Of a stretch of DNA of 60,000 nt, positions 21,801-35,400 are shown piece by piece. The position numbers and the translations under genes are program-made. This DNA is from Hydractinia symbiolongicarpus. Lineage: Eukaryota; Cnidaria; Hydrozoa; Anthoathecata; Hydractiniidae. The DNA lies in assembly GCF_029227915.1 (NCBI RefSeq), contig NC_079886.1:6636001-6696000 (forward strand). Reading direction: 5' to 3'. The notes under the pieces were generated by a model. It saw only the letters and a list, made by a program, of their open reading frames with translations. It was not told the DNA's origin and did no database searches. The stretch's first letter is position 1, and every line of letters starts with the position of its first letter.

Positions 21801-24800
21801 AGTTTCAAGTTCTAAGGATAATCCTAACAGGAGTTATTATATTTTCTCCATTATAAGGATTTCATAGAGATTTTTAGGGGTAGTTTCGAGTAATGGCCAA
21901 TATCAAAGCCTCTGAAAGGTATGGGACCTAACAAATTTGCATGCAGGTGTCTAATAGATAAATGTTGAAACTCAGTAAGTATCATAGCCATATAACAAAG
22001 CAATCAGGAGTTATTAAAAAAAACCCGTCAGGGGGGGCGGAATCCGCCCCCCAGGACCGAATAGGGTTAAGGCTCACCTGTAAAAAACAAGCTGCTTTTA
22101 TATGAAAGAGCTTAAAAGTTGTCTAGGAATTATTTATTTATTAGTTATCAAGATATAAAGTTTCACTTATTATACAAAATTACAACATTATCAACTAACC
22201 CTAGGACATGTATAAAATTGCTGTTATCAAGCATTCTTATAATATTTAAGTATTGAAATTTATGTAAAAACTGGTTAAGATGTAAAAACTGGTTAATCCA
22301 ACACCTCAGCTAGAGCTAGTTTATAATGTCATGCATAATTAGTTGAACCTTTAAATCCAAAATGTTAGGAACCAATCAAAATCTTTTAAGAATAATACAA
22401 ATTCATAAAAAACTTTGAAAGCTTTTTTATATGAAATTAAGATTTAAGCTTTTAACTTTAATTTTGTATTTCAGAAAAATTGTTGAGAATTCTATTGAAG
22501 AACTCAAGGAAAGACTTGCTGTTGCAGGAGATGATGCTGAAATATTTTTATCGTCTCTTTGCTGGTTGGGAGAGATCATAGGATTTGTAAGCGAGTGGGA
22601 AGGTGGCAACTTCAATGACTGGAAAACAAAGTCAACCCTTCTTGTAGAGGTAGTGGCCATTTTTTTCTTTATGTGTTATATATGATTTTATTTTTTAATG
22701 TTTACTTAAAAACACTTTTGCAAACACAAAGTCAAGGAAATTCATTAAAATTCTTAAAAGTATAATAATAATTCTTTTAGAAGTTCATAATTCTACTTTT
22801 ACATTACTTATATGCTTATTATTACTTTGCTCTTTTTTATATAAGAAACACATGTTAAAGCTAAAATCCTGGTCTGCGCAAATTGAAAGAATGGCCACAA
22901 GTTACGTCACACCAAATGGCTTATTATTTATTGATTGTCTTTCCGTACAACAAATGCTGTTGCCTCGATTGCAAGAAATATTTGAAAACATTGTAAAAGT
23001 TTTATCAGAAGATTATCGCATACAGGCAAAGATGTTTATATCTCAACTGCAATGTATCACAAAGGTACTGACAGAGTTCTAGTGTTTTGTCTTATACTTT
23101 GGAAACGATTGCATTTTTGGCAAGAAAATCAATGTTTCCAATCATCCATGCTCTAATAGAAATGTTATGGTAATGTGTATAAATGTAAATCAAAAGTAAA
23201 TAAAGTAAAGGAATGTATGTAGAAATATTTTTTTAATTTTTACTGGTGAAAAGTACAGCAAAAATATATATATAAAAAAAGATGCCAGGCCCGGTGGAGC
23301 TAAAGCCCTCCCACTTTTTTGCCAAGAAGTGATGTTTTTCTGATAAGGTTATTAAGTGTTTTATTCAATTATTAATTGCTCAATATATACATATGCTCTG
23401 TATTTGCGCTACAATGATACGGCAAAAGTGTTGTTTCTAAATACCTGTTTAAAATTGCCAACCCATTTGTTTTATCGAACGACAACAGAAAGGGAGTATG
23501 TGGAAAATATACAACAGAGAACTGGTAGTTATCATATACTATAGCCTTTCTCTGCATTATCTTTATTTTGCTTGGATGTTACTATTGCTTATTTTGCCTT
23601 CCATAAAATATGGCGTTTCTATATTTCTATATATAATCTCCTGCATTTTGTGAAGGCTTGCGAGTGCAAAATTTTGGAATTTGTAGTATGTTTTAGCCAA
23701 TCTAGGGGGCCCCAACCATGGTCAAGCCTCCTTTGATACTGAATAAGTTAGCCCCTCCACTTTTAAAATTGCTCCGCCTGGCCTGAATGCCAAAAGTTTA
23801 ATTTGTGATTTTAGATATGTTACCAAGAATAACAGTAAGCAAGAGGGACAGAATGTTTGTAATAAACTTTTTTCTCTGTTTTCAGAACTTGTCAGTTCCA
23901 AGCTTGGAAGTGGACAAATTTGCAAAGTTTTACGTTTATGTGAAGGATATTAAGAAACAGCTTTTTGAGTTCAACCAAAAAATGGATTATTTAAAAGCAA
24001 CTTCTGACGTGATTAAGCATTGTTATTGTCAATTGTCATTGGAGGAGGAAGAGACTGAGAAGCAGGTTTATTTTCTTTTATCTCATTCTTTTACATTTGA
24101 TTTGCGAAATTTACAGAGTTAATTTTGTTTTTGTTAAATGTCAGAAATACTGATGTCTGTATCAATACTAAGAGGTGTGTTTTATTTATGAGCCAATAAC
24201 TACTCTTAATCAGATCTTAAAAATTTTGAAACTCGTTTTGTTGCTTTATATTTTTCTTTTTTTTTTTTGTTAAAATTTGTTCTTCTTAATAGGATTTTAC
24301 ATATCATTTTTCTTTTCCATTGTGGTATGGTAACTGACATAAACAAATTTTTTAAACTGTTTTAAATAAGTGCTGTATTAGTTTACAAAGATGGTTCCAA
24401 TAAGTGAACTATTTCAGTTTGAGGTAGGGTGTTTATTTAAGGGCACTGCTAAGTTAAAAACTAAGTTATAAATTGCAGTGCTTAATGAAGGTTGCTGACA
24501 ATCATTGTTTTGCAATCTAATTTTAATAACAGAATAAGGATTGGTAACTCAGTCAGTAGAGCCTTTGACTCGTATGAGGTTGTGGTTTCGATTCCCACAT
24601 AAGGCTGTAGTCTAGTTGGGATGAGATTTCAAAGGATAACTTGAATGGGAGCTTTAAACACCTTCGTGGTTCCTGTAGAAAACAAGGATATATCTCTAAA
24701 AGTTAGTGAGGGTAACAACATAAAATATAAATCATTACTAAAGTAATATAAGCAAGAGAAAATTTCATTCTTATAATGTGCCAAATAAATTTCTTTTCGT

Positions 24801-26464
24801 CCAGCAACCCGTTTGTTTAAAAAAGCAAATTATAAATGCTCGGAAATTGTTAAAAATAGCACGCCTTAACGTTACGCAATTAAAGAAAGAGTATTTTAAC
24901 TCAAAATGAAATAAAACAGAACAAAAGAAAAACGATAGGTGTAAACTGTCAAAACAACGAGAATGATCGGTTTGCCAAAACGGCTGTCGCTTTTTCCCTG
25001 TTTCATAAATAAATAATTGAGATCATTTTTAAGGAAACGTATGATGTGTATGATGTAATTCACCATTGATTTATTAGTTTTCCAAAAATAGTTTAAACTA
25101 CTTCGTAACTATTTGACCAGTATAGCAAAGTTTTTGTGTATTGTTGCTACATTTACATGAATGATGATGATGATGATTTACAAACTTTTTTTTTAATTTA
25201 AGCTGTTGGTGACGTGGGAGGCATTCATCTTCTCAGTGCAAACTGGTCAGGATTACATCAGTGAACATTCTCCAGCAGTGACAAAAAAATTGAAGAAAGA
25301 TATTGTGGTAATAACTTGTTGGTTTTAATATTGTATTTATCTGTGAAATGTGATTATTTATGTGAATATTTTATTTTTCTAACTAATTATTTATTTATGC
25401 TATTTTGTACCATAGATCTGTCCCGATTAAATTGTTTAGCGATTGTTTAAATTTATTTGGACAATTTTTGGGGCAATTTTTTAAACCATACCTTTCTGAA
25501 AAAAAAAACAGTCTTTAATTTTTTTTATTTGTTTAAGAAATGTATTTGCTTCCTACTTATAAATTAAGCATAATTATATGTGAAATGTTCAAAAACTTAA
25601 ATTAAATAAAGAAAGAACATAGCTTTATATGGCTTGGCAAAACTGTTAAATGCAACAAAGTTAAATGCAAAAGTCCATAATCATAAGAACAAAAAAAAGA
25701 CAAAATTTCAAGCTCTTCCATACGAAATTATCTTGTTTTTAATGGGAGGTAAGCTGTAAATTTTTGATGGTGCAAAAGGGGAATACCACGGAATAAAGTT
25801 GAGAACTTAAAATGTTTTTTTCTTTACTTCTATGAATACAATGGCTTTACTGTTTGTTATCTCCGAGGATCGTTAATATTCGAAAAATATAAGCTCTTGT
25901 TTTTCAACAAATTTTCATTTTATGATAAGATCCACCAAGGTTAGCATTAGTGAATGACCCTCAAACTATTGAATTGCAGAAATACTGTGGGACATATTAA
26001 AAATAGCCATTACCTATACCTGCCAAAATTAATACTTACAAACTTAAATAATTTGTATCTTGGTGGTTAATGAAGTTCCAAATATTGCTAGCACCAGTGA
26101 ATGATCCTCAGAATGTTAAATTGTAGAATTAGTGTGGGACGCATTAAAAATGAGTCATGAAAGCCTATGCAAAAATTAATACTCACAAACTTAATTAATG
26201 TATCTTGATGGATAATAAAGTTCAAAAAAAAATTTTGTATGCAAATGCAATAACTCTACATCATAAACAAAAAGATTACATAAGAACATAATATTTTAAA
26301 TGAGTAAGTATTTTTCTAAAATTACCTTTGTGGAGAGGTAATTTCTCTCTTTTTTTTTTTAGAAAATGATAGCTGAGGCTTTGGAAATGGTCAACAAGGC
26401 AACAACTGGAAAATTTATCGATGAAATGCAACAATGCAGTTATGTTCTGAAGGATTTACGTCAA
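18840..26464 (+). CDS. DNHD1: Dynein-like gene, exons 1-6: tail region
   Basis: Exons: 18840-20770, 22475-22649, 22846-23064, 23886-24065, 25203-25307, 26363-26464. Exon 1 alone is 1931 bp and encodes 643 residues, an unusually large exon here. Around residues 325-375 it has 'LGQWYMEAVLFHNIRHISFF' followed by 'FQMWRRNIKYQQFCK', which matches the tail segment of dyneins where a 'lG-W--E---F--i' motif precedes 'F--fr--K-F--W---v'. Residues 600-900 are helical in character. The tail normally holds intermediate chains or other partners; which ones bind here cannot be told. Confidence 0.82.
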
Positions 26465-29400
26465 GTAAACACTGACTTGGTTTTTTCGTTTATATTTCTC
26501 CATTTGTCTGTGTCTCTTCAACCTTATCTGCTCTTTAGGATACATGTATTCCGATAACTGTATGTGAGAGAAAGTGTCTTAGGGTATTCTGTTTTATTAC
26601 CTTATGCTTTTAAGATTTTCAAAAATCTCTTTAGCTGTTTGATGACTTCAAATCCCGAGAGAAAGAAATTGTTCTGTATTCCAACTGCCAGCAAATGATA
26701 AATGGAGAGACAACAGATTTAGTACAGTTAGAGTTGGCTGAAAAGAAGATTAAATCCCGATTTGAATTATGGAAATACCTTGATTTAACTATTCAAACTA
26801 TCAATGAATGGAAGTTTACTTCCTTTAAGCATGTAAGAATTCTTTTAGATTATTAATTCTTTTGTATCAAAGTTGGTTAAGTTGAATAAAAACTGACTAG
26901 AGAACTTTGTAAGAATTTGCACCTCCGTTTTGAAATTTATGTGGCTATTCAATTTATGTATTTACAGAGCATACAACTGAGCATATGAATTTTAGACTAT
27001 AAAATTATGCGTTCATTCATAAACACTAAAATTTCTATTGAAATTCCTGTTTTTCTTTTCAATTAGGTTTCATTAAAACTTTGGAAAAATCCACTTAGGC
27101 AGAAAAACAATAAAAAAATAAGTTGTTTTAGATGTTTTGCTGACGTTTGCAGTGCAAATACAAAAAAAATTTGGCAAAATTTATTATCTGTTGCCTGTAA
27201 TGTATAGAGCTTGAAACGCTGATAAAAATTTTTTATAGGATATGTGCTGTTGTCAAATGTATAAAGGATATATATAAGGGTTTGATATAAGGAATATAAG
27301 GATTTTGCTGAAAGGATTTTTTGGAAATTTTTATACATGCTGTTTATAGTAAGGATCTTGAAATGTTGTTCAAGAAAATGTAGAAAATCATGTACTTTTG
27401 ATGAACAGTTACAGAGATAGTGGTTAAAGGTGTTTTGATGACGCCATCAACCCATTTATTCCAAAACAGGTGGGTTGACCCTGCATTAGGAAATTCGTCC
27501 CACTATGATTCCAGGTGATCCAAAACCTGTAAGAGTACTTAAAAATGGCAATGATCATACTAATTGTGTCAGATTTTCTTTTTCAAACAATCAAGAAAGT
27601 GTTTTTAAAATTGTGCTTTGCTTTTTTATAGTCTCAATTGAATATAAAAAAGGTGTCTGAAAAGGTTCAACAATGGAACAAGGCTTCATTAACAATAGAA
27701 GCAAGTATTCCAGCAAATGATAAAGTATTTGCCATGTGGAAAGAAGTAATCAAAGATTTTCAACAGAAGTTAATTGTCCTTCAAGAATTAGCGATACCAG
27801 CACTAAAGGTTAGATAGCATTTCATACTAGAATTTTCAAATGCCCAAAACAATTGATGTTCAAATTAAGAATTTTTGTTGATGACAAATTAGGCATGAAA
27901 GTTATTGGTTGTCATTGTACATGCTTCATTGTACTTTCTAACAGTAGGTAATTATAAATTCTTTTATTACATGACATAAACAAGGCACAAATTTGAGGGA
28001 TAATTTTGAACTTTATTAATTGTTAAACGAGTTGTTTATTAAAAAAACACATAATCAAGTTGAAAAATATATTTTTTTAGTATGCTATTAAATAAATAGA
28101 TCTATTCGATCTCCTTTTACTACTACTACTACTATATCTTGTATGTATTAGTGAACAGTTAATTGTAGCAATTGGTACACAATACTGTGTAATTTTATAC
28201 AAGAAGGATATAAATAGTTCACACATTTTATTTCGATAAGGCGTAAACGCGTAGAAAACAAAAGAGATATTTAATTCTTTTGAAATTGATTTAATAGGAA
28301 TCTGCTACAAGTTTTTTAAAATCAAACTTATTCGATTTAAAAACTTGTGAGCTTTGAAGTCACAATTTATTGCTTGTCATATGCACATTCTTTTAATTAA
28401 ACAAAGTATGTCCATTAAATTGTTGTTTTGCATTATTCTAATTCTTTTTGTAAGTCAGTTGATTTGAATCACATTAATTAAATTATTTCATAAGTTGTTA
28501 TTAATATCTGCGTTAATTTTCTTCGTAATTGTTAATTTTCAGGAATAAGGTATATTTTTAGTAATAGTCGAACCAGTCATATGGTGGTCGCTATGATGTT
28601 TTTTCAATAGTCATTTTGTGGATATATAGTTCGTTCACTTGTAAGATGGAATTTCTGAAAATGCCATTGCACTATAACTGTGTGGATATATATTTAAATT
28701 TTTCATAGTTGTGGAACAACTTTTGGACATTGTTTACCCATTTAGCACTGGGTGCTATGGTATACTAAAATATTATACAATTCAAAAATTATTTTGTGCT
28801 CTAAATATTCATAAACATCTGTGACAACATACCCTGACAAAGAGACAGCCACCAATGTGAGACTTACTACCAACAAAACATAATCTCAATAATTTCGTTA
28901 AGAAGGGAAATTTCAGTAGTATAATGTCAAATCTCTTTTTTCTTTAGTTAATAAGTTGTCTTTTAAACTAAATTATAACTACGTTTTTCCAAGTTAATAA
29001 GTCGCCTTTCCAACGAAACTAACTAAAATAAATCCAAATAGCTGTTATAGATTGCACGGCAAATGTATTTTCTATGACCTGTTTTTCAACTCTAACCATT
29101 TCATTAAACAATAGCATGATATTTCGTAAATCTGAAACTTGGATATTTTCTACAGCAATTTGCCATTTTTTCTGCTACATGCCTTTGTGCTACCAGAGAA
29201 TCTATGACCTGTAAAAAATATGACCTAGCATTTCCCATAAACATTTGTCAGGTGATATCAATTATAAAACCCATGGTTAATGATGATGATTGAATTAACA
29301 AATTTGCATACAATCTAGATTCATCATTGGAAAGAAATTTTTGTTATACTTGGCAATGCTTATGATGACTCAGTTACGTACAATGTGTCTGACATTGTCT

Positions 29401-32400
29401 CCATGTCCATTTGGGATAACTATGATAAGATACGCAAGATTTGCATGGATGCCACATCCGAATGTGCATTAGAGAATTGTCTTGATTGTTTGATTAAAGA
29501 ATGGGAAAAGAGAGATTTCAAGTTGGCAAAGAATGTCTGGTCAAGCAGTTTTTTTAAGGTAACAGTAAGATATTTGGGGCAGTCATTACATAGATCCAAT
29601 TATTAATTTACATGTTATGAGATACATGTCTTTGCATGTTCAATGGGTTCATGCACATGCACAATATGTAAATCGTATCATTCCTGGAACAGGAACAGCG
29701 AAAATTAAAATTTCTAATTAGTCCAATCGATTGATGTGGAAATATGGTTGTAATGGACTTTAATCTGGCATCATGTAAATTTTTTTATGCTCCAACTTTA
29801 ATCTCAAATACCAATTAGAATCCATGTGACTACTGCCTATTTAAAATTTATACGTGAAGATAAAGAACATTTTTAAAAAAAACCCATTAACTGTTTTGTT
29901 CAGAAGTTCTCTTATCTTCAACATAAACTAAATTGGTATGTCATTATTTCACTGCACAAAAACTAGCTATAAAATGCTTCTCAGCTTTAATATTAAATAA
30001 TATAGGCAGGGCTTCACCAATTACAGATTTTAATATTTTATTAAAGAAACAAACTTAAAATGCACAGCTAAATGTAGAATTAAACATACTACAAGTTCGA
30101 AATAAAACCATATGAAGTTTTGACACAATTATTTCTTCACTTTCCATGCTAAGAAGAAAAAAATTTTTAGTCCATCATTCTACCCTTTTTCTTCTTTGTA
30201 CCTTGAGTTTAGTAAACAAACAATTTTTTTTCGGGCTGCGTTACTACAAAATCGTCTATCGCAGCCGAATTAAGCATGATGTAAAGATTTTATGTAAAAG
30301 TGCTTGGTGAAAAATTTATAGCTGTCAATATCTTATAAACCATTTTTATTTTTTTCTGTATTAAGGGTCACCAGAAAGACACTGTTAATGTTGACTACAT
30401 TTTGACTGCAAGTGACGAGTTGTTGTGTCAAATCGAGGTATTAAATTCAATACCCCTAATTTATTTCGTATTTTATTGTCTTTATGTGTGTGTAATTGCC
30501 AAAAATTGTTTTGTAAAAAGGCATTAATATGCAGTTTGTGATTTTTAGGATAGTCTGGTAACACTGGAGTCCATGTTAGTATCACCACATGTAGCAGGAA
30601 TCAGGATTTGTGTATATGAATGGGTTGTTATGTTGCAGGAATTAAAAGAAATTATAAATATGTGGACAACTGCTCAACAGCAGGTAATCAATATTTTTTT
30701 GGTAAATGTAGTTAGTGGAGATTACTTGAATCTTGTCAGCAAAAAAACTTGCATAATTTCCAGTAAAACATCTTAAAGGATATTTATACAAAAACTGTGT
30801 GGCGAGTTTTGAAAAATGCGGGGGATGTAATTGTTTTGTTATAAACTAATGTACGTACAGACAAAATCATGGGCAATTAACATTGTTATTGTTGTTGTTT
30901 ATTTTGCTTAAAGCGTTTTTATTTATCTTTTTAATGAAATTAACAACATCTCTTTTTTGTGATAAGAACAATAAATTTGAAAGTGGATATTTTCATGGTT
31001 TTAAGTAACTAGTACTTATAGGACTATATGACGACTGAATTACATGAAAGGCGCTGATTATGTAATTTGTAGTTTGTTTATATTATATAAACGAAAATTA
31101 GTATGCAATCTCCAGAGCATTTTAACAAACTCGATAGCTGTTTACAGGTAAGGGGATAGATACTTGAGGTTAAAGAAAAACGTGCACAAGTCGAATTCAA
31201 ACTAATTTTTATGTTTAAAAAACTTTAAGGTTTAAGTTTTAGGTTAGACCTAATAGATAATACGAAAAACCAATAATCCTCAAAACTAAGCGTTTTTGAA
31301 TATTTTAAATGTTAACTAAGACACTACAAGATTGCCTTTTTTCTAGTGGAAATATCTTGGAAAAATGTTTTCATCCTCTCACACACAATCCCAATATCCT
31401 GTTGAATATGATGCGTTTATTGCAACCAATAAAATAATGAAGGTATGTTAGTAATAATGTTTCAAAAATGTTTAAGAGTTCAATCACAGTAAAATGCAGC
31501 CATTTTATGCCCAGATTAATTGGTATAGGCATAGTATCTTTGTTTATAAGGGGTGGGTAAATTTAAAATGATAAGCCATTTTCGAACTGTTTCAAAGTAA
31601 TTATGACCTAATTTCTTTTTCAAACCTTTTCTCAATTGAGAATGATTGAAGCATTGCACAAAAGTACTAGTCCTTTTGCATTGCAACAAAGAAAAAAATT
31701 GGTACTAATTTAATTTTGATTTTTGGTGCTACAAAGCCCACTTGTGAAGTCATTTCCAGCTGTAAGTCTCTTACAATGGTAATTTTGATATGTTGATAGT
31801 TTTTGTAAAACAAAACTTATATTATTAGCTATAAATGTTAAATCATGGCTACAGCATTTCTTGTTGTAAAAGAAACAACATAACATTTGCAATTTAATGG
31901 CCTTCCATTAATTTCGGTGGTTTCTTATATTTTAGGATTTGACTGATAGTATCATTAAAGATTCCAAAGTTTTGCATGTTCTTGAGCAGAAGATAAAGAG
32001 CGAAGGTTGTCGAGAATTACAAGGAGAAAAGTTGAAGGTTTCTTTAAATGATGTGATACAGAAACAGGTATGATGAGCATATTATTTTAATTTTATTATT
32101 GTGAATTTTTCACCTTGAGCTAACTACTAGTCCCTAATAAGTAAAAATTTTCACCTAGAGTTCTATAATTAACTTAAACTAGTTGTATGTCGCTGTGGAA
32201 AAATCCTCTTAGAGTGGCAGACAGTTACATAAATATATTTTGATGCTTTCATTAAAGATCCTTTTATATACAAAAAAATTTATAAACTCGTTGCCTGATC
32301 AAGATGATGTATAGGATCAAATGTTTTTAATGAACAATTAAAGGACATATTAAGTTTAAAGGTTTTTGATTACATCATTAACCTGTCAGTCTCAAAACTG

Positions 32401-35400
32401 TTTTGCATTGGGAATTTGGCCTAATTTTGGTCTTAGGTGGTCCCTATTTACGCACACAGGGATAAAGTAAGTGACATCACCATCCGTTTGTTATTTTGCC
32501 ACAAAAACGTTGCAGTGTAATGTTTTTATTAAATTTATTGTCAAATAAATCAAATGTCAAATAAATGTATAGACATATTTTTGGGGAAAAACATATATAT
32601 GCTTCTCACAGATAAAATTATTAACATATAAAACTAGTTGATTTCCCTGTGGAAATAACTACTTGTTTTGGGAGGTCCTAGTGCAAAAAAAATTTGTTCA
32701 CAAATTTAATAATCTGTTCTTGCTATTGCTAGCATATTAATATAGACAATGAAAGTCCTGTAAAGAATCCACTTCAGCAAACTAAGAATAGAATAATAAC
32801 TGACTTTACAAATTTTGATGCCAGCATGGACACATTCATATTTAAAGGAAATATAAAACAGTTGCTTCTGTTGTACAAAGCTTAAAATGCAGAACAATAG
32901 TATAGATCACATGCTATTGACATACAGAGCTTGGGGAATTTGGGGAAGAAATAACGGGTTTTACTACAATGATTTTTTATTTAAACATGTATGCAATAGC
33001 TTTCCCAATTTTATTAAATGTATTGACGCCAGGCTAATGCATTGATGTTATGTCAAACAAACAAAAATTAACAATAAGATAATACTTTGAAGGAAAACAA
33101 ACATATTAACTTTGCCTGCCACCAACAAACAGATACAGTCCATTATTATAAAGATCTACTCAGTCACAAATCAGAAGAGTGTTTTCTTAAGTTAGGTAAC
33201 ATGTAGTTTATTAGCAACAAAAAAACTTAGCAGCAAAACATTCTGGTTGAAAAGGACTTCTAAATTTTAGGTTTAAACTGTTCCTCTGCCTCCTAAAAAG
33301 GACATCAAAATCATTGAATACTAAATTGGTTTAAGATTTGTTTGCTTAATTAAAAAATTGTAATTTCCTTTGTTGTAAGTTTAGAATAATTTACAAATGT
33401 TTTTACGTTATAGTCAGTGGTAATAAAACAACTAGAAGAATATCTTTTAACAATCCAAAATAGTTCACCACGGCTATATTTCCTAAGTCATGGTGAAATG
33501 TTAAAACTTTTGGCTATCAATCGTAACCCAAAGGATGTTATTCCATTTGTTCGGAAATGTTTCAATGGTATGACAAATTTGAAGTTCGAAATGCCACAAA
33601 CATCGACAACAAATATATTCTCACCAATTGATATCAGTTTAAATAGTAAGTACCTCTATACGTTATATTTTTTATGGGTTTTGTACTTAAAACTTCTTGC
33701 ATCCCTATGATTTGAAATACAGTATAAACCACTTGAGTTTTTAGAGAAGCATAAACCTATTATATTTTATGGTCACTCATTATATTTACTCTAATACTTC
33801 TGCCATGCGATTAGTGTTTCAATAGAGAAAATAAAGGCAGGGTTTACTATAGAGGTAGGAATATCAGGAAGACAGGATTAATAAAAAACAGGAAGTTTTT
33901 ATTAAGATCACAAAAATTTAAAGTATAAGAAATGTAAAAGTAAAATACGTTTATTACGATATGTTCTGTGTTAATGAAAACACAATATTTACAACTTTTA
34001 TTTGAAATTTTGACTATAATATTCAAAGTTGTTGAAAGAGCCGACTTACATTGCTATTATGGTGAAATGTGAGCTTGCATATGGGATTATTAGAAGACTC
34101 TGCTATTTTTTAATTTATGCCAAAAAAGTCTGATTTCCAGAGAGATGGAAATGTCAAAGAAGCAGGGAATACTAGTGTAAATGTAGTACACATTTTTAAA
34201 TCTGTAAGGAGATAACTGCTGGGGGGGGTGTATTGTGTTATTTTGGTAAACACTTTCTCTGCAATGATGTAAACTCTTTAGCACACCTACTTGAAGTTGT
34301 GGCTTTAGTTGGTGAATATGGTGAAGAAGTCATACTGGAGAAAAAGATTCCGTTTTCAGATTCTATGGAAAAATGGTTTAAACAACTAGAACAGGTTATG
34401 AAAGAAACAGTTTGGAGTAACCTTTTCAACTGCATGAAGAAGTATACAGCACTGTTTTCAGGTATGATGTTATTAGTTTTTATTCAGTATTTTTTTAAAT
34501 ATTGAAAACAACATAAAAGCTTCATTCTGCAATTCTCAATCTGATGTCAACTAACCAATTATTCCACAAGTATTAAGTTTGCTTGAGGTCCTAAAGAAAA
34601 ACAGAAAAATGTTTTTTTTAGTACACAAAATCAAAGCTATTCATTATCTTAATTATGCTAAGATGTAGAGTTACTTAGGTGTTAAGGTTTGTTTTAAAGC
34701 AAAATGTTCATACTGTCAACCTAAAGCCAGTCTCTAAAACGACTGGAAAGAACTGCTTTTTCCCAATTCAAGTATTTCAAAGAGAAATCCAAAATAATTT
34801 CAAAGCTTAGGTTGTAAATTTATGTTATAGATGAATATAAACTACTATAGATCTAAAGTTAACAAAAATGTGTATTGTACCTTTTGTTGTTTTTCCTAAC
34901 CCAACACAGTCTAGCTAGCAAAAAATATAAAACAAAATATTTTACACACCCCCTGCTTTGTATCTGACATACAAGACAAATTTTAAAGTATTTTTTTCTT
35001 TTCTGCACATAAAAAATTCAATGGAAAATTATGGTAACATGGATGGAATATTCAAGCCGCTTAAAGGGGAACTCCAGTAAAATCACTTTTTTCTTTTTTG
35101 TTTTATACGTAATCAGGAAAGCATAAGAAATAAAAAAACTTACCTTGCTTGTTTTTTTTTCTAATAAAAAAACAGACAGGCGTGATTTCATTTGGAATGG
35201 ACTTGATTATAAATAATGTTGAACTTATAGTTTACGTTTTAATAGCTCGTTTTTGTATGTACTTAACCTTTAAGTCTTTAAAAAATGGTTAGTTAGTTTT
35301 CACACAATCCCATCTTTAAAAAAGAAAGAACTCAAACAAAAATGGCTAAAAAAATATGTTGTGTAGATCTACCAAGCGATCAAAGTTTTTATATTTGTTT

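Noticed and set aside
23282-23790. Possible inverted repeat around GCCAGGC..GGAGC
   Set aside because: Only a loose match between the two sides and no flanking duplication; not enough to call an element.
34090-34284. Minus-strand frame near exon 15
   Set aside because: Shadow of intron and exon 15; no motif.
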